Source of the DNA: Microbacterium esteraromaticum | GTDB lineage: Bacteria; Actinomycetota; Actinomycetes; Actinomycetales; Microbacteriaceae | Direction: 5' to 3' | DNA: 64,000 nucleotides | NCBI RefSeq assembly: GCF_016907315.1 | Contig: NZ_JAFBBS010000001.1 | Span: forward strand, 806,001 to 870,000 | Shown here: in pieces, positions 29,785-39,761 of the stretch | How positions within the stretch are numbered: the first letter of the stretch is position 1 | Layout: each line of letters starts with the position of its first letter | Translations under genes and position numbers: made by a program | The notes under the pieces: model-generated | Seen by the model: only the letters and a program-made list of their open reading frames with translations | Database searches by the model: none | Told to the model about the DNA's origin: nothing

Positions 29785-30148
29785 CAGCTACCTTGCGGAG
29801 AACAGCGGCGACCGTGCGGCTTCGCGCGGCAGACGGGTAGCGACCGCGGCGCAGATCGCCGCCCATCTCGTCGAGCATGCGCACGAGGTCCTCGACGATC
29901 ACTGCCATGTCGTCGGCCGGCTTGCGCGCCGCCTTCGCGAGGCTGGGCGGAGCGTCGAGCACGCGCACAGACAGCGCCTGCGGACCGCGGCGTCCGTCTG
30001 CGAGACCGAACTCGACACGTGCGTTCTTCTTCACGGAGACGCCTGCAGGAAGGGCAGAGGCGTGCAGGAAGACGTCCTGGCCGTCATCGGATGCGATGAA
30101 GCCGAACCCCTTCTCGTCGTCGTAGAACCTGACCTTGCCGGTGGGCAT
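29768..30148 (-). CDS. Cold-shock-domain protein with C-terminal helical extension
   Basis: A 126-residue protein. Residues 1-65 are a cold-shock domain with RNP1 (EKGFGFIAS) and RNP2 (DVFLHAS) motifs that bind single-stranded RNA or DNA. Residues 70-126 form an added helical part (KPADDMAVIVEDLVRMLDEM then RSRTVAAVLRKVADDL) absent from 67-residue CspA-type proteins. GAGG lies before the ATG. It is followed by the overlapping DUF3027 gene. The extension probably mediates oligomerisation or partner binding; this is inference. Confidence 0.92.
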   Translation of the reverse strand: MPTGKVRFYDDEKGFGFIASDDGQDVFLHASALPAGVSVKKNARVEFGLADGRRGPQALSVRVLDAPPSLAKAARKPADDMAVIVEDLVRMLDEMGGDLRRGRYPSAARSRTVAAVLRKVADDLEA

Positions 30149-30249
30149 GGGAGAACCTCACTGAAACACGAAGATGGAGACGTCGCGCGGCGGCGCGACC
30201 CCTCCAGCCTACCCGTCCGCCCATGCGCGCAGGAGATACGCTGAGAGCA

Positions 30250-30525
30250 ATGAGCAAGCACGACGACAGCAGCGCGCCCAAGACCGGCCGCCTCGAGCGA
30301 TTCCTCGCCTTCACCGCGCTGGGTCTCGCGGCGGCATCGGTCATCAGCTTCTTCTCGATCATCATCGGCACCGCCGTGGGGATGGATCAGTCCGCGTTCG
30401 GACACGGCGTCTGGCCGTTCGTCGCGGGGCTTCCGCTCTTCGGTCTGCCGATCGCCTTCCTGATGATCATCACCCTGCTGGTGCTCAGCTGGGCTCGCAA
30501 GGGACGCACGGGCACCGGGTCCTGA
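30250..30525 (+). CDS. Small two-helix membrane protein (91 aa)
   Basis: A hydrophilic N-terminus (MSKHDDSSAPKTGRLERF) is followed by two membrane segments (about 20-45 FTALGLAAASVISFFSIIIG and 56-84 WPFVAGLPLFGLPIAFLMII) and a short basic tail. TACGCT (30237-30242) ends 7 nt before the ATG. Databases often label such proteins as ABC-transporter parts; nothing in the sequence supports that. It ends 2 nt before the XPB partner gene, so it heads that transcript. Confidence 0.8.
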   Translation: MSKHDDSSAPKTGRLERFLAFTALGLAAASVISFFSIIIGTAVGMDQSAFGHGVWPFVAGLPLFGLPIAFLMIITLLVLSWARKGRTGTGS

Positions 30526-30527
30526 AC

Positions 30528-32198
30528 ATGAGCACTCACGCCCGTCCGCTCGCTGACCGGCTCGCCGCCGCGAGCGACGTGCAGCTGGAGCGGATGCTGC
30601 GTGAGCGGGCCGTGCGCGCAGACGTCGGGTGGTCCGACTTCTTCGACGCGGCGGAGGCCCTCCTCGAGCCGGCATCGATCGAGCGGGCACTGGCCCGTCT
30701 CACGCTCGACCAGGCCCGCGCGCTGCGAGACGCAGGCCCCGATGGCACTGTCGATATCGGCGATGCCGGCATCGGCCTGCTCGACGCGGATGGTCGGGTG
30801 CTTCCGCCGGTTCGTGCGGTGATAGAGGTGCAGGCCGAGCTCCCGGATGCCGATCGAGGCCGCCCCGCACCGGCGTCCGATGCGGATTCCGCCCGTGCGG
30901 CGGAACGCGCATTCGCCACGATCGGGGGGCTGGCCGAGCTGCTGCTGGCCGCGCGCACCGCGCCCCTCGCGCTGGTGGCGACCGGTGCTCTGAGCGCGAC
31001 CGAGAAGCGCCGGCTGCTCGATGAAGGCGACCTGGATGCGCTGCGCGACCTCGCCGAGCTCGCAGGTCTCGCCCGACGCGTCGATCGTGAGCTGCGGCTG
31101 ACCAGCGACGCCGAGGGGTGGCTGGATGCCTCATTCGATGATCGCTGGACCATGACCGCCTCCCGGTTCAGAGATGCCCTGCCGTCGGGCATCCGGGAAT
31201 TCGCGGCGAGCGTGTGGCCGCACATCCATCCCTGGGATGCCCAGTGGCCGGCACGTGCCGGGCGCGTGCGCGATCTCGCCTGGCGGCTGGGGCTGCTCGC
31301 GGGCGCGGCCAGCGGCTGGACGGTACCGGCATGGGGAGCACCCCTGCACACGCACGAGCCGTTCGACAGCTCGGCGCTGCAGGCGCTGCTGCCATCGGAG
31401 GTCGATCGCATCTTCCTGCAGAACGACCTCTCCGCCATCGCCCCCGGACCGCTCCAGCCCGTGCTCGACAACCGTCTGCGCGCGATGACCGAGCACGACC
31501 CTGCGCAGGCATCGTCGTATCGTTTCACCGCCGAATCGGTGTCGCGCGCTCTGGTCGAGGGCCACACCGCCGAGGGGATCCTGAGCTTTCTGCGCGAGAT
31601 CTCGCTGACCGGCGTCCCGCAGCCTCTCGAGTACCTGGTCGGGCAGACCGCCACGAGACACGGACTGGTGCGTGTGCGGCCGGATGCCGATGGCGGCACC
31701 GCAGTGACCAGCGCTGACGCGCACCTGCTCGAGGCGATGGAGATCGACCGCAATCTGCGCCCGCTCGGACTGATCCGCGAGGGCGATCGACTGGTCTCGC
31801 GAGTGGGCGCCGAGGCGGTCGCGTGGGCGCTGACGGACGCCAGGTATCCCGCGACCCTCGTCGACAGCAGCGGACGCAGCATCGCCGCGGGCGGGGCCAG
31901 GCTCGCCGGCCCGGGCGCCCATGACGACGGCGCCTACGCCGCCCTGATCGCCCGGCTGCGCTCTCACCAGGGCCCGGACGCCGACGCCGCGTGGCTCGAT
32001 CGCGAGCTCGAGGCAGCCGTGCGGGCGAAGGCGGTGGTGCTCGTCGAGGTCGCGATGCCCGACGGCTCGCACCGCGAGCTCACACTCGAGGCGGCCGGAC
32101 TCGGCGGCGGGCGGCTGCGCGGCCGCGATCGCGCCGCCGACGTCGAGCGCACCCTCCCCGTGCGCAGCATCGTGTCGGTGCGCATGCTGCAGAGCTGA
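30528..32198 (+). CDS. Helicase-associated protein (XPB/Ssl2-like N-terminal family), XPB partner
   Basis: A 556-residue protein with no Walker motifs. It opens with a helical segment (LADRLAAASDVQLERMLRER). It has a winged-helix-like middle and the family block ALQALLPSEVDRIFLQNDLSAIAPGPL (residues about 284-310, split in two parts here), then SYRFTAESVSRALVEGHTAEGI. This matches the XPB/Ssl2-like N-terminal helicase-associated family. In actinobacteria it regularly sits just upstream of the XPB-type helicase, as here (45-bp gap). It is probably a structural or loading partner of the helicase; no activity is known to me. Confidence 0.85.
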   Translation: MSTHARPLADRLAAASDVQLERMLRERAVRADVGWSDFFDAAEALLEPASIERALARLTLDQARALRDAGPDGTVDIGDAGIGLLDADGRVLPPVRAVIEVQAELPDADRGRPAPASDADSARAAERAFATIGGLAELLLAARTAPLALVATGALSATEKRRLLDEGDLDALRDLAELAGLARRVDRELRLTSDAEGWLDASFDDRWTMTASRFRDALPSGIREFAASVWPHIHPWDAQWPARAGRVRDLAWRLGLLAGAASGWTVPAWGAPLHTHEPFDSSALQALLPSEVDRIFLQNDLSAIAPGPLQPVLDNRLRAMTEHDPAQASSYRFTAESVSRALVEGHTAEGILSFLREISLTGVPQPLEYLVGQTATRHGLVRVRPDADGGTAVTSADAHLLEAMEIDRNLRPLGLIREGDRLVSRVGAEAVAWALTDARYPATLVDSSGRSIAAGGARLAGPGAHDDGAYAALIARLRSHQGPDADAAWLDRELEAAVRAKAVVLVEVAMPDGSHRELTLEAAGLGGGRLRGRDRAADVERTLPVRSIVSVRMLQS

Positions 32199-32243
32199 GC
32201 GACGTCGGACCCACCTGCCGAGCGGCCGGTAGACTGGTCTGCT

Positions 32244-33884
32244 ATGTCTGATGGCCCCCTGATCGTCCAGAGCGACCGCACCGTGCTGCTCGAGGTCGCG
32301 CACGCCGACGCCGAATCCGCACGGCACGAGCTGGCGATCTTCGCCGAGCTGGAGCGCGCGCCCGAGCACATCCACACGTACCGCATCACCCGGCTCGGGC
32401 TGTGGAACGCGCGCGCCGCCGGGCACACGGCAGACGACATGATCGAGACGCTCGACAAGTACTCACGCTTCCCCGTGCCTCCGTCTGTGGCGGTCGACCT
32501 GCGCGAAACGGTCAACCGCTACGGAAGGCTCGTGATCGAGCGCGACGACGAGGGCGCGCTCGTGCTGCGATCGACCGACCCTGCTGTGCTGGCGCAGGTG
32601 GCGAACAACAAGCGCATCCAGCCGCTGCTGATCGGCCACCCCTCCCCCGACAGCTATGTCGTCGATGCGTGGGCGCGCGGTCAGATCAAGCAGGAGCTGC
32701 TCAAGATCGGCTGGCCGGCCGAGGATCTCGCCGGCTACACGCCAGGCACTCCGCACGAGATCGAGCTCGATGAGGACGGCTGGACCATGCGTCCCTACCA
32801 GCGCCAGGCCGTCGACGCCTTCGCGAAGGACGGCTCAGGCGTCGTCGTGCTGCCCTGTGGTGCGGGCAAGACGATCGTCGGTGCGGGCGCCATGGCCGCA
32901 ACCGGCACCACCACCCTGATCCTCGTGACGAACACGGTCTCGGCGCGGCAGTGGCGCGACGAGCTGCTCAAGCGCACATCGCTCACCCCCGAGGAGATCG
33001 GCGAGTACTCCGGGCAGGCCAAGGAGGTCAAGCCGGTCACGATCGCGACGTACCAGATCCTCACCGCGAAGCGGAAGGGACAGTACGCCCACCTCTCGCT
33101 GCTCGACGAGATGGACTGGGGCCTCATCGTCTACGACGAGGTGCACCTGCTCCCCGCCCCCGTCTTCAAGCTGACCGCCGATCTGCAGGCTCGCCGGCGC
33201 ATCGGCCTCACCGCGACGCTCGTCCGCGAGGACGGTCGCGAGGGCGACGTCTTCAGCCTGATCGGGCCGAAGCGCTTCGACGCGCCCTGGAAGCAGATCG
33301 AGGCACAGGGCTTCATCTCGCCCGCCGCCTGCTACGAGGTGCGCGTCGACCTGCCGCCGAGCGACCGGCTCGAGTACGCGGCAGCGACCGACGACGAGCG
33401 ATACCGGCTGGCCGCATCCGCCCCCGCGAAGATCACCGCTGTCCGTGAGCTGATCGCGAAGCACCCCGGCGAGCGCATCCTGGTCATCGGTCAGTATCTC
33501 GACCAGCTCGAGAGTCTGTCGCAGGCGCTGAACGCCCCGCAGATCACCGGCGCCACACCGATCGACGAGCGGGAAGAGCTGTACCGCCAGTTCCGCGAGG
33601 GCGAGATCTCGCTGCTGGTCGTGTCGAAGGTCGCGAACTTCTCGATCGACCTTCCGGAGGCATCCGTCGCGATCCAGGTGTCGGGATCGTTCGGCTCCCG
33701 CCAGGAGGAGGCGCAGCGCCTCGGCCGCCTGCTTCGCCCCAAGCAGTCGAACCACACCGCGAGCTTCTACACGCTGATCGCCCGTGACACCGTCGACCAG
33801 GACTACGCGCAGAACCGGCAGCGGTTCCTCGCAGAGCAGGGCTACAGCTACACGATCATGGATGCCGTCGATCTGGCCGCCTGA
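32244..33884 (+). CDS. XPB-type DNA repair helicase (SF2)
   Basis: A 546-residue homologue of eukaryotic XPB/Ercc3. An N-terminal damage-recognition-like domain (1-170) is followed by the helicase core: RPYQRQAVDAF, Walker A PCGAGKT (about 208-214), DEVH motif II (VYDEVHLL), motif III LTATLVRED that includes the XPB RED motif, and motif VI EAQRLGRLLRPK. These are all intact, so it should be an active ATP-dependent 3'-5' DNA translocase. TAGACT (32230-32235) ends 8 nt before the ATG. A role in excision repair or transcription-coupled processes is inferred from homology. Confidence 0.95.
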   Translation: MSDGPLIVQSDRTVLLEVAHADAESARHELAIFAELERAPEHIHTYRITRLGLWNARAAGHTADDMIETLDKYSRFPVPPSVAVDLRETVNRYGRLVIERDDEGALVLRSTDPAVLAQVANNKRIQPLLIGHPSPDSYVVDAWARGQIKQELLKIGWPAEDLAGYTPGTPHEIELDEDGWTMRPYQRQAVDAFAKDGSGVVVLPCGAGKTIVGAGAMAATGTTTLILVTNTVSARQWRDELLKRTSLTPEEIGEYSGQAKEVKPVTIATYQILTAKRKGQYAHLSLLDEMDWGLIVYDEVHLLPAPVFKLTADLQARRRIGLTATLVREDGREGDVFSLIGPKRFDAPWKQIEAQGFISPAACYEVRVDLPPSDRLEYAAATDDERYRLAASAPAKITAVRELIAKHPGERILVIGQYLDQLESLSQALNAPQITGATPIDEREELYRQFREGEISLLVVSKVANFSIDLPEASVAIQVSGSFGSRQEEAQRLGRLLRPKQSNHTASFYTLIARDTVDQDYAQNRQRFLAEQGYSYTIMDAVDLAA

Positions 33885-33905
33885 CACGCAGCCGGGCTCG
33901 TGCGA

Positions 33906-34049
33906 CTAGCTCTCGCCGGTCACGTCCGCCCCCGGCTTCAGGCCGCAGCGCCAGCAGGGGGCAGCGAGGTCGTCGAGCAGCGCGCCGCACTCCGGGCACA
34001 CCTGCGCGAGCCAGCACGCGCTGTCGCCGCCGTGCTCCTCCTCGTCCAT
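33906..34049 (-). CDS. Small zinc-ribbon protein (47 aa)
   Basis: A 47-residue protein starting MDEEEHGGDSACW, with a single zinc ribbon CPECG at about 19-23 and CWRCG at about 32-36. TAGCGT (34062-34057) ends 7 nt before the ATG, supporting expression from a leaderless mRNA. It lies convergent to the XPB gene and divergent from the two-component system. Partner unknown; such rubredoxin-like ribbons usually bind nucleic acid or protein. Confidence 0.7.
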   Translation of the reverse strand: MDEEEHGGDSACWLAQVCPECGALLDDLAAPCWRCGLKPGADVTGES

Positions 34050-34170
34050 GCGGTCGACGCTACTCCTCGGAGTGCTCCCGCAGGTCGGCCGCGGTCTCGC
34101 GCTCGGGCATCCTGGCGCCCGCGCCGCGCCCAATCAGCCGACGCAAGGGCGAAGTCACCATAATGGGGGC

Positions 34171-34863
34171 ATGACTGATGCGCGAATCCTGGTCGTCGAC
34201 GACGAGCCGAACATCCGCGACCTGCTCTCCCGGGGTCTCAGCTTCGCCGGGTTCAAGGTGAGGACCGTCGCGAACGGCGCCGCCACCATCTCGGCCGTCC
34301 TCGAAGAGGAGCCGGACCTGATCATCCTCGACGTCATGCTGCCCGACATGAACGGGTTCAGCGTGACCAAGCGCCTTCGCGGCGCGGGCTTCACCGCTCC
34401 CATCCTCTTCCTCACCGCCAAGGACGACACCCAGGACAAGATCGAGGGCCTGAACGCCGGCGGCGACGACTACGTCACCAAGCCGTTCGCCCTCGACGAG
34501 ATCGTCGCCCGCGCCCAGGCGATCCTGCGTCGCACCATGCAGGCCGACGAGGAGTCGCTGATCCGCGCCGGCGAGCTGTCGATGGATCAGGACACCCACG
34601 ACGTGTTCGTCGGAAAGATCCCGATCGAGCTCAGCCCGACCGAGTTCAAGCTGCTGAAGTACCTCATGCTCAATCCGAATCGCGTGCTGTCGAAGGCGCA
34701 GATCCTCGACCATGTGTGGGAGTACGACTTCAACGGCGATGCGGGCATCGTCGAGAGCTACATCTCGTACCTGCGCCGCAAGATCGACCCGCACACCGAG
34801 GAGTCGGTGATCCAGACCAAGCGCGGCTTCGGCTACATGCTGAAGGTCGGCAAGTCCGCCTAG
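34171..34863 (+). CDS. OmpR-family response regulator
   Basis: A 230-residue regulator. The receiver domain has the acidic pair (VVDDEP), phosphoacceptor Asp54 in LIILDVMLPDMNGF, Thr in LFLTAKDD and Lys in DYVTKPF. The C-terminal winged helix has ELSPTEFKLLKYLMLNPNRV and SYISYLRRKIDP. CATAAT (34159-34164) ends 6 nt before the ATG. The histidine kinase gene follows after 19 bp, so they form a cognate pair. It resembles the TrcR/TcrX-like group; the signal is unknown. Confidence 0.93.
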   Translation: MTDARILVVDDEPNIRDLLSRGLSFAGFKVRTVANGAATISAVLEEEPDLIILDVMLPDMNGFSVTKRLRGAGFTAPILFLTAKDDTQDKIEGLNAGGDDYVTKPFALDEIVARAQAILRRTMQADEESLIRAGELSMDQDTHDVFVGKIPIELSPTEFKLLKYLMLNPNRVLSKAQILDHVWEYDFNGDAGIVESYISYLRRKIDPHTEESVIQTKRGFGYMLKVGKSA

Positions 34864-34882
34864 CGGACGGCCAGAGCAAGTC

Positions 34883-36598
34883 ATGGCAGGCGAGCCCGAC
34901 TCCGTCACCCGCTGGTGGCGGCGGATCAGCCTGCGCGCCAAGGTCACAGGCGTCACCGTCGCGGTGCTCGCGCTCGGTCTCATGATCGCGGGCATCGGCA
35001 CGGTGCCGATCCTGCGCGGGGCGATGATCAACAACATCGACGCGCAGCTGCCCGCCCTCGCGACCACCGGGCAGGCCGAGCGCTTCTTCGACGTCTCAGC
35101 CGAAGGCGGCCGACTCGTGTTCAGCCCCACCGAGGTCGCCCCGAGACCAACGGACTTCACCGTCGCCTTCTACACCGCAGACGGTGAATTCGTCGCCGAG
35201 GCGGGCGGCCAGGCATCGGCTCCCCGCCCTGACTTCCCCGCGACATTCACCCTGCAGGACACCGTGACCCAGGGCGACCAGGTGGTGACGCTGCAAGGCG
35301 AGGAGGGCGAGTCGTACAGCGCCGTCGCGTCGGCGCAGTCGGCGCAGGACCCCCAGGGCCTCACCTACGTGCAGATCGTCGCGCTGCCCCTCGATGAGGC
35401 CGACCGCATCGTCGCGACCTATGTCGCGGTGTACACCACGGTCGCGCTCGTGACGATCCTGCTCGCGGCGCTGCTCACCCGAGGTCTTGTGACGCTGACC
35501 TTCCGCCGGCTCGGCCATGTGGAGTCGACAGCGATGGCGATCGCCGCCGGCGACTTCAGCCAGCGCCTCACCGACCTCGAGCCGACCACGGAGGTGGGGC
35601 GGCTGAACGCGGCGATCAACACCATGCTCGACCGCGTCGACCAGTCGCTGGCTCAGCGCGATCGCACGGTGCAGAACATGCGCCGGTTCATCGGCGACGC
35701 CAGCCACGAGCTGCGCACCCCTCTCGTGAGCGTGCGCGGGTACGCCGAGCTGTACCGGATGGGCGCGATCACCGGCGAGGAGGACACGTCGCGGGCCATG
35801 GAGCGCATCGAGAAGGAGGCGATCCGCATGGGCGTGCTCGTGGAGGATCTGCTCGCGCTCGCCCGGCTCGACGAGGAGCGCTCCCGTGAGCTGCAGATCG
35901 AGCCGCTCGATCTGCGCCCGATCGCCCGCGACGCCGCGCTCGATCTGCGCGTTGCCGCCCCCGGGCGCAGGATCACCGTGATCGACACGACGGCCGACGA
36001 CTCCGGAGAGCTGCGGCTCCACGGAAAGCCGAGCACAGCGCCCACTCCGGTCTCGCCGCGTCCATCCCCGTCACGCCCCGCGAGCGCGCTCGCGCGCCTC
36101 CGCCGCCGCCCCCGCCCGACGACTCCCGTGCCGGCGATCGACTTCACCGAGGCGACGGATGCCCCGGTCCGAACACCCCCGATCGTGCTCGGCGAAGACA
36201 ACAAGGTGCGTCAGGTCGTCACGAACCTGCTCGGCAATGCGCGCAGGTTCTCGCCGGACGACAGCCCTATCGAGCTCGTCGTCGGCGCCGATCGCCGCGC
36301 GGGCGTCGGCACGATCTCGATCGTCGATCACGGCGAGGGCATCCCCCCGCAGATCCGCGAGCACATCTTCCAGCGATTCTGGCGTGCCGACACCTCCCGC
36401 GCACGGGAGACCGGCGGCTCCGGTCTCGGGCTCGCGATCGTCGCCTCCATCGTCGAGGCGCTGCACGGCACGGTGTCGGTCGACGAGACGCCCGGCGGCG
36501 GTGCGACCTTCATCGTCTCGCTGCCTCTGGCGCCGTCGCAGGCGACGCCGGATCATCTGCTCGCGGAGACGCAGCCGATCGACCGTCTCGAGCTCTGA
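34883..36598 (+). CDS. Sensor histidine kinase with Pro/Arg-rich insertion
   Basis: A 571-residue kinase. TM1 is at about 20-48 (KVTGVTVAVLALGLMIAGIG), an extracytoplasmic sensor region at about 50-172, TM2 at about 175-205 (YVAVYTTVALVTILLAALLT), then HAMP. The DHp domain has H-box FIGDASHELRTPLVS (His about 276), and the catalytic domain has N-box VVTNLLGNARRF, then DHGEGIP and GGSGLGLAIV. Between the DHp/early catalytic part and the N-box there is an unusual stretch of about 50 residues rich in Pro, Arg and Ser (about 378-430). It is cognate to the preceding regulator. Probably active, since all catalytic boxes are intact. Confidence 0.92.
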   Translation: MAGEPDSVTRWWRRISLRAKVTGVTVAVLALGLMIAGIGTVPILRGAMINNIDAQLPALATTGQAERFFDVSAEGGRLVFSPTEVAPRPTDFTVAFYTADGEFVAEAGGQASAPRPDFPATFTLQDTVTQGDQVVTLQGEEGESYSAVASAQSAQDPQGLTYVQIVALPLDEADRIVATYVAVYTTVALVTILLAALLTRGLVTLTFRRLGHVESTAMAIAAGDFSQRLTDLEPTTEVGRLNAAINTMLDRVDQSLAQRDRTVQNMRRFIGDASHELRTPLVSVRGYAELYRMGAITGEEDTSRAMERIEKEAIRMGVLVEDLLALARLDEERSRELQIEPLDLRPIARDAALDLRVAAPGRRITVIDTTADDSGELRLHGKPSTAPTPVSPRPSPSRPASALARLRRRPRPTTPVPAIDFTEATDAPVRTPPIVLGEDNKVRQVVTNLLGNARRFSPDDSPIELVVGADRRAGVGTISIVDHGEGIPPQIREHIFQRFWRADTSRARETGGSGLGLAIVASIVEALHGTVSVDETPGGGATFIVSLPLAPSQATPDHLLAETQPIDRLEL

Positions 36599-36686
36599 CT
36601 CCCCCACTCACCCTGCACATCCGTCCTGTCCGTCGACCTGTGCACGGATGCTGCAAGACGGCTCCCCCTCGCCGGGCAGGGGCTTC

Positions 36687-36692
36687 TAGTGT
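36687..36692 (+). promoter_or_regulatory. -10 element candidate of the WXG100 gene
   Basis: TAGTGT lies 25 bp upstream of the ATG and just before the GAGAGGAG ribosome-binding site region. No clear -35 was seen. Confidence 0.3.
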
Positions 36693-36717
36693 CAGAAGCC
36701 CATCGAGAGGAGATCCC

Positions 36718-37005
36718 ATGTCCGTCTTCACCGTGGACACCGACGCGGTCCAGGCCGCGAACGGTGCCGCCTACGCCACCATGGAGCGCCTGCAGGGCGA
36801 GTCGGCCGCGCTGATGGCGCAGCTCGGACAGCTGCAGTCGTCGTGGACCGGCGCCGCCGCCGCGGCCTTCCAGCAGTGCAGTGAGCAGTGGCGCGGCGCG
36901 CAGATGCACGTCGAGCAGGTGCTCGGGTCGATCAGCGCGGCGCTCGGCTCCGCCGCCGCACAGTACGCGGACGCCGACCAGTACTCGGCGAGCCTGTTCC
37001 GCTGA
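36718..37005 (+). CDS. WXG100-family protein (EsxA/EsxB-like)
   Basis: A 95-residue helical hairpin protein. The WXG turn is SSWTGAAAAAFQQC (Trp about residue 42), with the second helix containing GAQMHVEQVLGSISAAL, and YADADQYSASLF at the C-terminus in the position of the type VII export signal. AGGAG precedes the ATG. Such proteins are secreted by type VII (ESX) systems as dimers. No EccC, EccD or second esx gene lies nearby, so it is an orphan here and may use a system elsewhere or act inside the cell. Confidence 0.9.
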   Translation: MSVFTVDTDAVQAANGAAYATMERLQGESAALMAQLGQLQSSWTGAAAAAFQQCSEQWRGAQMHVEQVLGSISAALGSAAAQYADADQYSASLFR

Positions 37006-37035
37006 CGACGGCCGAGGCGCAGCAGACGCCGCGTA

Positions 37036-37080
37036 CGCAGAGAACACCCCCTGCCGCATAGGCAGGGGGTGTTCTCTGCG
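37036..37080. terminator. Strong bidirectional terminator
   Basis: Perfect 20-bp arms (beginning CGCAGAGAACACC) around a 5-nt loop lie between the convergent WXG100 gene and groL. Confidence 0.9.
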
Positions 37081-37099
37081 GTTCTTCAGATCGTCAGGA

Positions 37100-38780
<1,681 letters not shown>

Positions 38781-38846
38781 ACCCAGTCTGGCACTCGACC
38801 CATGAGAGTGCAAGCCGCCGCAGGCTGGGGAGGGGCGCGCCCGGGG

Positions 38847-39422
38847 TCAGGGCGCCGGAGTCTCGGGGCTCGGCGTCTTCTCGACACGGTCGAGGCCGAC
38901 CACCACCGTGAGCTGTGGCTCATCGGAGTCGTTCAGCGCAGCGTAGAAGTCGCTCTTCTGCACCTCGGCGTCGCCGAGGAGCTCGGCGAGACCGAGCGCT
39001 GCTCCCTCATCGTCGTCCGAGACGTAGAAGACCGTGGTCTTCGAGAACTCCTGCGATGATCCATCGCTGCCGAACACGTCATCCGTCGACCAGCCCTCGG
39101 CGAGCAGTGTCTCGCGCACCTCGGCGACGAGCCCCTCCTCGGGAGTCGCATTGAGGATCAGCACACGGTACGACGTGTCGAGTTCTGCGACGACGCCCGG
39201 CTGCGTCTGCGCGGGCGTCGGCTCGTCGCCACCGAACAGCGAGATGCGGTCCATCATCACGAGCGACACGAAGATGCCGCACACGATCAGCACCAGAGCG
39301 ACTGCGGCCGACCACAGCAGTACCACGAGGCCGTTCATGCCCGGCTGCTCGGCGCGGTGCGCGCCGACTCGTCCAGTGGCGCGCGGGACGTCGTCGAATC
39401 GATCGCGGGGGGACTTCTGCAC
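38847..39422 (-). CDS. LytR_C-domain membrane protein, VirR-like
   Basis: A 191-residue protein. A cytoplasmic N-terminus (about 30 residues) leads into one transmembrane helix (about 31-55, LVVLLWSAAVALVLIVCGIF). A short linker precedes a LytR_C domain (about 85-175; VLILNATPEEGLVAEVRETL, AALGLAELLGDAEVQKSDFY, QLTVVVGLD). The GTG start is supported by TAGCAT ending 6 nt upstream. With the preceding DUF3263 gene it matches, from memory, the M. tuberculosis pair Rv0430-Rv0431 (VirR), which affects envelope integrity and vesicle release. A role in wall assembly is inferred. Confidence 0.88.
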   Translation of the reverse strand: MQKSPRDRFDDVPRATGRVGAHRAEQPGMNGLVVLLWSAAVALVLIVCGIFVSLVMMDRISLFGGDEPTPAQTQPGVVAELDTSYRVLILNATPEEGLVAEVRETLLAEGWSTDDVFGSDGSSQEFSKTTVFYVSDDDEGAALGLAELLGDAEVQKSDFYAALNDSDEPQLTVVVGLDRVEKTPSPETPAP

Positions 39423-39494
39423 CCCTCGATGCTAGCGGGCGCCTCCCGTGAGTCCGCACGGAGCGCGGCGGCCGGGTGACTGCGACCGGGGCGG

Positions 39495-39752
39495 TCAGCC
39501 GACGAAACCGCGCATGCGTGCAGTGCGCTGCACCGAGCGCGCGTCACGAAGGCGCCGGAGCCTGCGCACCAGCAGAGGGTCGAACTCCAGCGCGGCCTCG
39601 GTCTCGATCAGCCGTCCGAGCAGCTGGTAGTACCGGGCGGGGCTCATGCCCAGCTGCGCGCGGATCGTCTCCTCCTTCATGCCGCCGTGACGCGGCCAGG
39701 CCGCCTCCAGCGTCAGGATCGCCTTATCGCGATCAGAGAGGTCACCGAGCAT
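39495..39752 (-). CDS. DUF3263 protein, probable small DNA-binding protein
   Basis: An 85-residue protein, MLGDLSDRDKAILTLEAAW to MRGFVG. The middle (KEETIRAQLGMSPARYYQLL) looks like a helix-turn-helix, followed by an Arg-rich stretch RRLRRLRDARSVQRTARMRG. TAGCCT (39764-39759) ends 6 nt before the ATG. It is followed by the LytR_C gene with a 72-bp gap. Domain family recognised; the function is unknown. Confidence 0.9.
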   Translation of the reverse strand: MLGDLSDRDKAILTLEAAWPRHGGMKEETIRAQLGMSPARYYQLLGRLIETEAALEFDPLLVRRLRRLRDARSVQRTARMRGFVG

Positions 39753-39761
39753 GTGCTCAGG

